A DNA stretch of 41,853 nt, taken from the NCBI GenBank assembly GCA_004321915.1, contig SCQE01000060.1, positions 1 through 41,853 of the forward strand, given 5' to 3'. The notes beneath the pieces are model-generated. The model was not told where the DNA came from. It was given only the letters and a program-made list of their open reading frames with translations, and did not search any database. Both the position numbers and the translations under genes were made by a program. Every line of letters begins with the position of its first letter. The first letter of the stretch is position 1. This DNA is from Nitrospirota bacterium. GTDB lineage: Bacteria > Nitrospirota > Thermodesulfovibrionia > Thermodesulfovibrionales > Dissulfurispiraceae. Positions 35,763-41,853 of this stretch are shown piece after piece.

Positions 35763-36023
35763 TTATTTCAACGGTTCTATCTTTTTCGGCTCTTGGTGTT
35801 GGCGACAAAGTTCCCAATCTTCACGCAATTCGTTTTGGTGGAGCTCTCCCCAATCAAGTACCAATTCCTGCGCACGACGTGGGAGACGACCTTCTACAAT
35901 TTCCAGCGTCAAAATATTAAAGGATGCTTTAAACTCACCGTATTCTGCGTGAAAGTGTGGCGGAGCGTGTTCGTCAAAAAACATTCTGATAATTATCCCA
36001 TAGAATATACTGATTGTCGGCAT
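35763..36023 (-). CDS. DUF4160 family protein
   Basis: Protein of 86 residues. It starts MPTISIFYGIIIRMFFDEHAPPHFH, the family signature with its two histidines (HFH), followed by GEFKASFNI, EIVEGRLPRRAQELVLDW and ELHQNEL. The ATG at 36023 is chosen because GAGGG lies six bases before it; an earlier ATG at 36038 overlaps that site. It is the upstream partner of the DUF2442 gene. Biochemical role unknown. Confidence 0.87.
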   Translation of the reverse strand: MPTISIFYGIIIRMFFDEHAPPHFHAEYGEFKASFNILTLEIVEGRLPRRAQELVLDWGELHQNELREDWELCRQHQEPKKIEPLK

Positions 36024-36179
36024 TCTTTTCCCTCTCATTTATAGTATATCAAAACTCAGGATAGCAATTATACATCCCAAAAACAAGCAAAAATTTCACA
36101 TCCCGCCCTGCTTCTGTTGCCGCAGCCGCGTCTTTTGGGTTATAGTGTCTAAAACCTGCTGGAGACGAAAGGGGCCCCG

Positions 36180-36491
36180 ATGTTCTCACAAGTAAAAAAA
36201 GACCTCGAACAAGGGGTCGAAAAACTTAAATGGTTCTCTTCGTTGTTGTCCGAAAGGGTGAGGATAGAGCTGGAGGTATTCAAGCTCTTGTACAAATCGG
36301 AAGAGATGAAAAAGCAAAAAGACGACCTCCTTAAATCAATCGGCGAAGAAGTTTACGAGCACCGGGGACAGAACAGGAACATATATGCGCGCAGTGAAAT
36401 AATCGCAGCGATAAAAGAGATCGAGAAACTTGAGCCGGAAATAAAAGAGAGCCTCGAAAAGGCTTCCGCTATAAGCAAAATAATTTCATGA
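36180..36491 (+). CDS. Small coiled-coil protein upstream of pilD
   Basis: Hypothetical protein of 103 residues, rich in Lys, Glu and Ile and almost entirely helical by composition; heptad-like spacing suggests a coiled coil over residues 40-100. No signal peptide, membrane segment or catalytic motif. ATG with AAAGGGG about six bases upstream. Its stop overlaps the pilD start as ATGA, so the two are translated together. No family recognised. Confidence 0.7.
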   Translation: MFSQVKKDLEQGVEKLKWFSSLLSERVRIELEVFKLLYKSEEMKKQKDDLLKSIGEEVYEHRGQNRNIYARSEIIAAIKEIEKLEPEIKESLEKASAISKIIS

Positions 36492-37270
36492 CCATCCTAG
36501 ACCCGTCGGTAATTATTCTCGGGTTGGTGATAGGCTCTTTTCTCAATGTCTGCATATACCGCATCCCCCGGGAAAAATCCATCGTAACCCCGCCCTCTGC
36601 CTGCCCGTGCTGCAGTCTGGCCATCAAACCGTGGGACAACATACCAGTAATAAGCTATCTGTGGCTTCGCGGACGCTGCAGGAACTGCAGTGAGAAAATA
36701 TCACCGCGCTATCCGATAATCGAGGCGCTGAACGGGTTCCTTTATTGGGCCGTTTTCAGGCAGTTCGACATGGGCTGGCACCTCCCTGCGCTCTTTGCCT
36801 TTGTTTCGGCCATGCTGGTGATAACCCTTATCGACTTCGATTTTCAGATAATCCCGGATGCCATTACACTGCCCGGAATGATAGTCGGCGCGGCCGCATC
36901 GTTCATCCTGCCCGACCCTTTTGCAAATCATACGACAGTCGGTTTTACCAACTCGATAATCGGGCTCGTATCGGGATACGGCTCTTTTCTGCTTATCGCC
37001 GTTATCGGAAGCTGGATGGCAAAAGCCGAGGCCATGGGCGGGGGCGATCTGAAACTGATGGGAATGGTGGGCGCGTTCATGGGTTGGAAGGCCGTCCTGC
37101 TTACGACACTTGCGGGAAGCATAGCGGGATCGATTATCGGCATAGGCCTCATGGCTTTCAAAGGCAAGGACAGAAAGACCGCAATCCCCTTCGGTCCGTT
37201 TCTGGCCATAGGCGCACTGATATCGCTTTTTTTCGGCGAGGCCATAGCCTCTTGGTACCTGAGTTTTTAA
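36488..37270 (+). CDS. pilD: Prepilin leader peptidase/N-methyltransferase PilD
   Basis: Inner-membrane aspartic peptidase that removes the leader from type IV prepilins and methylates the new N-terminus; 260 residues. GSFLNVCIYRIPR near the N-terminus and the zinc-binding cysteine pairs (Cys39/Cys42 and Cys64/Cys67, in ACPCC and GRCRNC) form the cytoplasmic methyltransferase part. The catalytic aspartates are in LIDFDFQIIPD and in GGGDLKLMG. About seven hydrophobic segments. It is the probable processor of the three pilins 14 kb away and of PilC-dependent pili. Confidence 0.95.
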   Translation: MTILDPSVIILGLVIGSFLNVCIYRIPREKSIVTPPSACPCCSLAIKPWDNIPVISYLWLRGRCRNCSEKISPRYPIIEALNGFLYWAVFRQFDMGWHLPALFAFVSAMLVITLIDFDFQIIPDAITLPGMIVGAAASFILPDPFANHTTVGFTNSIIGLVSGYGSFLLIAVIGSWMAKAEAMGGGDLKLMGMVGAFMGWKAVLLTTLAGSIAGSIIGIGLMAFKGKDRKTAIPFGPFLAIGALISLFFGEAIASWYLSF

Positions 37271-37294
37271 AACTATCTCTAAATCCGGCCTGTC

Positions 37295-37303
37295 TGCTAT
37301 AAT
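37295..37303 (+). promoter_or_regulatory. Extended -10 ahead of the ROK-lepA-lepB-ribE run
   Basis: TGCTATAAT, a perfect extended -10, in the 102-base gap after pilD. It predicts a start near 37310 and a leader of about 63 bases. No recognisable -35. Confidence 0.5.
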
Positions 37304-37372
37304 AAACGTTGTCATTTTTCAAAGCCTTTTCCGGTCATAATTCAAAAACTTGTATAGGAGAAAACTAAGACC

Positions 37373-38317
37373 TTGAAGCAAGCGATAGTCGCAGACATAG
37401 GCGGTACGAACATCAGGGCCTCTCTCGTCACATCTTCCGGCGAGATAGTCCAAAAGCTTAAAGAGCCCAACACAAAAGAACCGCTTCAAACGCTATATAA
37501 GCTGATAGACGGTCTTGTCGCCGGACATGAAGCAGATTTGTCCGGGATCGGCATTGCCGTGGCCGGGCTGATCGACAGCAAAAGCGGCACCGTGCTTCAA
37601 TCGCCTAACATCTCGTCCCTTAACGGCATAAACCTTAAGCAGGAGACGGCGCAAAAATACAATGCCCTCGTAGTCGTCGAAAATGACGCCAACGCGGCCG
37701 CCTTCGGCGAAAAGTGGAAAGGCACAGGCAAAAAATTCGAAAACTTCGTGATGTTGACGCTCGGCACCGGCATAGGCGGCGGAATAATAACAAGCGGCAA
37801 ACTCCTGCCGGTCGCAGCGGAGATAGGCCATATAAGCATCAACTCCAACGGGCGCCCCTGCGCATGCGGTAATATAGGCTGTCTGGAAACATACGCTTCG
37901 GCCACCGCTATAGTCGGCAACGCCATTCTGGAAATCGAAAAAGGGACCGAAAGCATACTCAAAAGTTCCTACAAAGGAAATTTCTACAAAATCACCGCCG
38001 AAGACATTTATAAGGCCGCGATCGACGGAGATTCTATGGCAAGGGCCGTGGTAAGAGAGGCCGGAAAGCATTTAGGCACAGGCATAGCAAGCATAATAAA
38101 TATAATGAGCCCCGAAGCGATCATACTGACCGGAGGACTTCTCGGCGCATGGAACATATACATAGAAGCGGCCATAAATGAAGCTGCCAAACGCGCCCTA
38201 AAAGAACTCTACAACAAAGTTTCGATAGTTCCGTCCGAACTCGCAGACGACGCGGGTATGATAGGCGCGGCAGGGCTTGTCTTCGAACAGGCCGAGCAAT
38301 ATCGGGCCTCTAACTGA
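37373..38317 (+). CDS. ROK-family sugar kinase (glucokinase-like)
   Basis: ROK kinase of 314 residues, probably phosphorylating glucose or a related hexose with ATP. DIGGTNIRAS at the N-terminus binds phosphate; VENDANAAAFGE contains the catalytic Asp; LTLGTGIGGG follows; the zinc motif is CACGNIGCLE with GHISI before it. The start is TTG with AGGAG twelve bases upstream, somewhat far, but the DIGGT motif cannot begin later. It opens a tight plus-strand run ending at ribE. Confidence 0.9.
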   Translation: MKQAIVADIGGTNIRASLVTSSGEIVQKLKEPNTKEPLQTLYKLIDGLVAGHEADLSGIGIAVAGLIDSKSGTVLQSPNISSLNGINLKQETAQKYNALVVVENDANAAAFGEKWKGTGKKFENFVMLTLGTGIGGGIITSGKLLPVAAEIGHISINSNGRPCACGNIGCLETYASATAIVGNAILEIEKGTESILKSSYKGNFYKITAEDIYKAAIDGDSMARAVVREAGKHLGTGIASIINIMSPEAIILTGGLLGAWNIYIEAAINEAAKRALKELYNKVSIVPSELADDAGMIGAAGLVFEQAEQYRASN

Positions 38318-38320
38318 CGC

Positions 38321-40105
38321 ATGAACATCCGCAATTTCTCTATAATCGCGCACATCGACCACGGCAAATCCACGCTCGCAGACAGGCTCCTCGAATACAC
38401 CGGAGCGCTAAGTTCGAGGGAAATGACCGCGCAGGTCTTGGACTCTATGGACCTCGAAAGAGAGCGCGGCATAACCATAAAAGCCCACGCGGTAAGGCTG
38501 AAATACACGGCGGACAACGGACAGGATTATATACTGAACCTTATAGACACTCCGGGACATGTGGACTTCTCGTATGAAGTCTCGCGCAGCTTGGCCTCGT
38601 GCGAAGGCAGCCTGCTGGTGGTTGACGCCACGCAGGGCGTCGAGGCCCAGACCCTTGCAAATACATACCTTGCAGTGGACCACAACCACGAGATAATACC
38701 CGTGATAAACAAGATAGACCTGCCGGGCGCAGAGCCAGAAAAGGTCAAAGCACAGATAGAAGAAGCCGTAGGCATAGACTGCTCCGAAGCGATACTCGCG
38801 AGCGCAAAAGAAGGCATCGGCACAAAAGAAATTCTCGAAGCGATAGTAAAAACAATACCGCCGCCGGTCGGAAACCCTGACAATCCTCTTAAAGCCCTTA
38901 TCTTCGATTCCTGGTTCGACAACTATCAGGGCGTGATCGTGCTTGTCAGGATATTCGAAGGCACCATCAAACCCGGAATGAAGATCAGGCTTATGTCGAG
39001 CGGCAAGGAATACGAGATCACGAAGGTCGGAGTGTTCACCCCCAAGATGGAGGACATAGACCGGCTTTCGCCCGGAGAAGCAGGATATATTACGGCCGCA
39101 ATCAAGACCATAGGCGACACAAAAATAGGCGACACCATTACCGAGGCTTCAAGGCCGGCAGACGCGCCGCTGCCCGGATACAAAGAGATCAAGCCGATGG
39201 TCTTCAGCGGACTATATCCTGTCGAAACTCATGAGTATGTGGAGTTAAAGAGCGCCCTCGAAAAATTGCGCCTCAACGACTCTTCCTTCAGCTATGAACC
39301 CGAGACCTCTTCTGCCCTCGGGTTCGGCTTCAGATGCGGTTTTCTGGGCCTGCTGCATATGGAGATAATAAAAGAGCGGCTCGAAAGAGAGTTCGAGCTC
39401 TCCCTCATAACGACCGCCCCGACCGTCATCTACAAAATCATTCACACCGACGGCTCCCAGATATTTATCGACAACCCGAGCAGCCTGCCTACCAGCTTCG
39501 CGAGCATCGAAGAGCCGTTCGTAAAGGTAAGCATATTCGTCCCGAACACATTCGTCGGACAGATACTCGACCTGTGTCAGGAAAAACGCGGCACCCAGAC
39601 GGAATTCAACTATATCAGCAAAGACAGGCTGATGGTCGTATATGAACTGCCCTTGAACGAAATACTCTGGGACTTTTATGATACGCTCAAATCGGTATCG
39701 AAAGGTTACGCATCTATGGATTACGAATTCGTCGGCTACAAAGAGTCCAAACTGGTAAAACTCGACATCCTGCTTAACGGAGAGGCCGTTGACGCCCTCT
39801 CCCTGATAGTACACAAAGAAAAGGCCTACTACAACGGCAGGCAGATTGTCGAAAAACTCAGGCAGGTCATCCCCCGCCAGATGTATGAAATAGCGATACA
39901 GGCCGCTATAGGCGGCAAAATAATAGCGCGGGAATCAGTCAAAGCGCTCCGTAAAAACGTTCTTGCGAAATGCTACGGCGGCGACATAACGAGAAAACGC
40001 AAGCTCCTCGAAAAACAGAAAGAGGGCAAGAAACGAATGAAACAGATCGGAAAGGTCGAGATACCTCAGGAGGCCTTCCTGTCTGTGCTCAAAGTAAAGG
40101 AATAG
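38321..40105 (+). CDS. lepA: Elongation factor 4 (LepA)
   Basis: Translational GTPase of 594 residues, full length. G1 [11 protein letters not shown]3 [10 protein letters not shown]4 NKIDLPGA, then domain II and EF-G-like domains, and the LepA-specific C-terminal domain ([22 protein letters not shown]). It back-translocates or remodels stalled ribosomes. The ATG lies three bases after the ROK stop; lepB follows four bases later, the classic lepA-lepB pairing. Confidence 0.98.
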   Translation: MNIRNFSIIAHIDHGKSTLADRLLEYTGALSSREMTAQVLDSMDLERERGITIKAHAVRLKYTADNGQDYILNLIDTPGHVDFSYEVSRSLASCEGSLLVVDATQGVEAQTLANTYLAVDHNHEIIPVINKIDLPGAEPEKVKAQIEEAVGIDCSEAILASAKEGIGTKEILEAIVKTIPPPVGNPDNPLKALIFDSWFDNYQGVIVLVRIFEGTIKPGMKIRLMSSGKEYEITKVGVFTPKMEDIDRLSPGEAGYITAAIKTIGDTKIGDTITEASRPADAPLPGYKEIKPMVFSGLYPVETHEYVELKSALEKLRLNDSSFSYEPETSSALGFGFRCGFLGLLHMEIIKERLEREFELSLITTAPTVIYKIIHTDGSQIFIDNPSSLPTSFASIEEPFVKVSIFVPNTFVGQILDLCQEKRGTQTEFNYISKDRLMVVYELPLNEILWDFYDTLKSVSKGYASMDYEFVGYKESKLVKLDILLNGEAVDALSLIVHKEKAYYNGRQIVEKLRQVIPRQMYEIAIQAAIGGKIIARESVKALRKNVLAKCYGGDITRKRKLLEKQKEGKKRMKQIGKVEIPQEAFLSVLKVKE

Positions 40106-40109
40106 GGCC

Positions 40110-40715
40110 GTGAATAAAAACAAAGTTTGGGAATACGTCAAAGCCATATGCACCGCGCTGATCTTGGCGCTCATAATCAGGACTTACATCGTTCAGGCGT
40201 TCAAGATCCCTTCGGGTTCGATGATACCGACGCTGCTCGTAGGCGACCACTTATTGGTAAACAAATTCATTTACGGCACGCCTCTGCCGTTCTCGGACAA
40301 ACGCGTCCTCTTATTTTCCTCTCCGAAAAGAGGGGACATAATCGTATTCAAATACCCAGAAGACCCGAGCAGGGACTTTATCAAAAGGGTCATCGCCACG
40401 GAAGGGGATGTAGTCGAACAGAGAGACAAAAAAGTTTATGTGAACAGCGACCCTCTAAAAGAGCCTTACGCCCAGTACACCGACAAATCGATCAGGGACG
40501 GGGGCTCGGACCCGCGCGACAATTTCGGCCCTTATCTGGTACCCAAAAATAAATTTTTCGTTATGGGCGACAACAGGGACCAGAGCTATGACAGCAGGTT
40601 CTGGGGATACGTCGACATCAAAGAGATACGGGGCAAGGCCTTCATACTTTACTGGTCTTGGGACAGCGATAAAACCATGCCGCGCTTCGGAAGAATAGGA
40701 AATCTGATACACTAA
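40110..40715 (+). CDS. lepB: Signal peptidase I (LepB)
   Basis: Membrane serine peptidase that removes Sec/Tat signal peptides at the periplasmic face; 201 residues. One N-terminal membrane anchor, then the catalytic Ser37 in KIPSGSMIPTL and the catalytic Lys92 in DFIKRVIA, followed by GDNRDQSYDSRFWG. The single anchor is normal outside enterobacteria. The start is GTG at 40110 with AGGG just upstream. Confidence 0.97.
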   Translation: MNKNKVWEYVKAICTALILALIIRTYIVQAFKIPSGSMIPTLLVGDHLLVNKFIYGTPLPFSDKRVLLFSSPKRGDIIVFKYPEDPSRDFIKRVIATEGDVVEQRDKKVYVNSDPLKEPYAQYTDKSIRDGGSDPRDNFGPYLVPKNKFFVMGDNRDQSYDSRFWGYVDIKEIRGKAFILYWSWDSDKTMPRFGRIGNLIH

Positions 40716-40719
40716 CGAC

Positions 40720-41358
40720 ATGTTTACCGGACTGATAGAAGAACTCGGAGAAGTGGCTTCCATCAAGCAGAGTGCGGACGGCGCGCGGCTTTCGGTAAAA
40801 TGCGGCGGATTGCATAAAGACGCGGCCATAGGGGACAGCATCGCCACGAACGGCATCTGCCTGACGGTAGTCGCAATCAAAGACAGAATTATGTCTTTCG
40901 ACGCCTCGTCCGAGACACTGAAAAGCACAAACTTGGGCGGACTGAAAACAGGCGACAAGGTGAACCTTGAAGCCTCGCTGAAACCTACAAGCAAGATGGG
41001 CGGTCATTTCGTGACCGGACATATCGACGGCGTAGGCAAGATACGCTCAAAGTCCCAGACCGGCAATGCAATAAAAATAGAGATAGAATCGCCGCAGGGC
41101 GTACTTAAATATCTCGTCGATAAAGGCTCCGTAGCCGTTGACGGCATCAGCCTGACAGTCGTGGATGTGCTGAAGGACTCTTTCACAATCGTTATTATTC
41201 CGCACACCGCGAAGATGACGACCATCGGCTTCAAAAATACAGGCGATACCGTAAACCTCGAGCCTGATATCCTCGCCAAGTATGTGGCCAAGTTCCTGAA
41301 GACGGACGGAGGCGACCAATCTCTGATGTCGGCTCTCAAAAAATCGGGATTTGTTTGA
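40720..41358 (+). CDS. ribE: Riboflavin synthase alpha subunit
   Basis: Condenses two lumazine molecules to riboflavin; 212 residues with the two repeated lumazine-binding barrels, MFTGLIEELGEV at the start of the first and GGHFVTGHIDGVG at the second. NGICLTV and DGISLTV are the paired repeat blocks, and IIPHTAKMTT is the conserved late segment. The ATG lies four bases after the lepB stop. No other riboflavin genes and no FMN riboswitch are seen nearby. Confidence 0.96.
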   Translation: MFTGLIEELGEVASIKQSADGARLSVKCGGLHKDAAIGDSIATNGICLTVVAIKDRIMSFDASSETLKSTNLGGLKTGDKVNLEASLKPTSKMGGHFVTGHIDGVGKIRSKSQTGNAIKIEIESPQGVLKYLVDKGSVAVDGISLTVVDVLKDSFTIVIIPHTAKMTTIGFKNTGDTVNLEPDILAKYVAKFLKTDGGDQSLMSALKKSGFV

Positions 41359-41452
41359 GCCTGACCAAGCTAAAAAAACACGACTCCATTATTCCTTTTT
41401 CTCGTTAAACCTCTTATATATTTTTTGTGTCTATGTAAAACCAGGTAAAACC

Positions 41453-41515
41453 AGGGACAGCGACCGGTTTTTCATCATATTTACTTATCGCCTAAGAAAA
41501 CCGGTCGCTGTCCCT
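41453..41515. repeat. REP-like palindrome with 19-bp arms
   Basis: Perfect arms AGGGACAGCGACCGGTTTT (41453-41471) and its complement (41497-41515) around a 25-base loop. It is preceded by two tandem copies of GTAAAACCAG at 41435-41454. The layout resembles the imperfect hairpins mobilised by REP-associated Y1 transposases, though no transposase is in the window. It could also end ribE transcription. Confidence 0.8.
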
Positions 41516-41853
41516 AGTTTTATACAATATTTCCCCAATCCGAAGGTTGTTCCCTTGCCGACATGAAGCGCCTCGCCCGCTTTAATCAAGGGCATAAAGA
41601 TATCTATCGCTCCCTCAAACGATATTGTTCCTGTAAAACCGCCCATCTTCATTCTCGTGTCCTTGCGGCTCGAATATCTTTCCCAATCGTACCACTTCAG
41701 ATGCCGCTCTGCAACCGCAACGGTTTGCGCCCGTTCGATGATCCCTTTAAAGTCGATCGAAGAGGTGTCATGGCCTTCATGAAAATAGGCGAGCAGGGCG
41801 ATTCGTCTGAGCAATTGCCGGATAAGAATATCGAACTCAAGGTCAAGCACGAG
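41485..41853 (-). CDS. Cas6-like CRISPR RNA endoribonuclease, C-terminal part
   Basis: Partial gene; the frame is open at the right edge, so only the last 122 or so residues are visible. GGFTGTISFEGAI, then the Gly-rich loop GKGTTFGLGKY match the C-terminal RAMP domain of Cas6, which cuts CRISPR repeats to make guide RNAs. The family similarity ends at GLGKY; the last residues (KLGTATGFLRR) and the TAA are encoded by the REP-like palindrome and its loop. Activity could survive, because Cas6 normally ends just after this loop. Other cas genes and an array would have to lie beyond the window. Confidence 0.78.
   Translation of the reverse strand, partial: LVLDLEFDILIRQLLRRIALLAYFHEGHDTSSIDFKGIIERAQTVAVAERHLKWYDWERYSSRKDTRMKMGGFTGTISFEGAIDIFMPLIKAGEALHVGKGTTFGLGKYCIKLGTATGFLRR

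Noticed and set aside
37493-38071. A 192-codon minus-strand frame
   Set aside because: Antisense to the ROK kinase, which has all catalytic and zinc motifs.
39245-39814. A 189-codon minus-strand frame
   Set aside because: Antisense to lepA, a full-length conserved gene.
40680-40725. FMN riboswitch before the riboflavin synthase gene
   Set aside because: Only four bases separate lepB and ribE, leaving no room for an aptamer.
41359-41853. CRISPR array next to the cas6-like gene
   Set aside because: Only one palindrome is present; no regularly spaced direct repeats occur here or elsewhere in the window.
1-41853. tRNA, rRNA or insertion-sequence transposase genes
   Set aside because: None recognised by reading both strands; intergenic gaps are too short for most of these.

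Overview
The window is about 42 kb of moderate-GC bacterial DNA. It combines a type IV pilin and protein-glycosylation locus, a Wood-Ljungdahl/folate C1 operon (CooC-like ATPase, FolD, MetF, MetV and a flavoprotein-MvhD fusion) and ordinary housekeeping genes. This gene content suggests an anaerobic, diderm, acetyl-CoA-pathway bacterium. Nitrospirota of the Thermodesulfovibrionia type is my best guess, with Desulfobacterota as the alternative. This is inferred from gene content only; there is no rRNA to confirm it.

Left part (1-22.3 kb). After the tail of a spermidine-synthase-like membrane protein, everything to 22264 lies on the minus strand and is tightly packed, mostly with 4-bp ATGA/GTGA overlaps. 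In transcription order it encodes three short type IV pilins, an STT3/PglB-type oligosaccharyltransferase, a GT2, three tandem TMTC-like GT-C/TPR membrane proteins, a GT4, a polyprenyl-phosphate-hexose-synthase-like GT2, a B12-type radical SAM protein, a GT4, a sugar nucleotidyltransferase, three more radical SAM proteins, a Wzx-type flippase and a GT4. This has the parts expected of a lipid-linked glycan pathway: activation, assembly, modification, flipping and transfer. Its presumed acceptor genes, the pilins, sit at the head of the locus. I regard it as the most interesting system in the window.

Control region (22.3-22.5 kb). The pilins diverge from a PilS-like kinase and a PilR-like sigma54 activator. 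The gap holds a -24/-12-like element overlapping an extended -10. About 95 and 117 bp upstream of the predicted start lie two TGACA-N5-TGTCA palindromes whose centres are 22 bp apart, as expected for an enhancer-binding protein. A strong intrinsic terminator follows the first pilin gene, so that pilin is probably made in large excess over the glycosylation genes.

Middle (25.2-28.2 kb). A GT39-like membrane glycosyltransferase and PilC, the pilus platform protein, converge here.

C1 operon (28.3-35.1 kb, minus strand). The order is cooC-like, formyl-THF cyclo-ligase, folE, folD, a 691-residue flavoprotein/ferredoxin/MvhD fusion, metV and metF. The last three look like a methylene-THF reductase complex with its own electron-input subunit.

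Right part (35.1-41.9 kb). There is a short accessory patch with a RecB-like nuclease fragment and a DUF4160/DUF2442 pair. It is followed by a plus-strand run: a coiled-coil protein, pilD, a ROK kinase, lepA, lepB and ribE. At the right edge is the C-terminus of a cas6-like gene on the minus strand, whose last codons and stop are supplied by a 63-bp REP-like palindrome. No CRISPR array, tRNA or rRNA was seen. The only stretch over 300 bp without an intact gene is 35062-35495, which holds the nuclease fragment.
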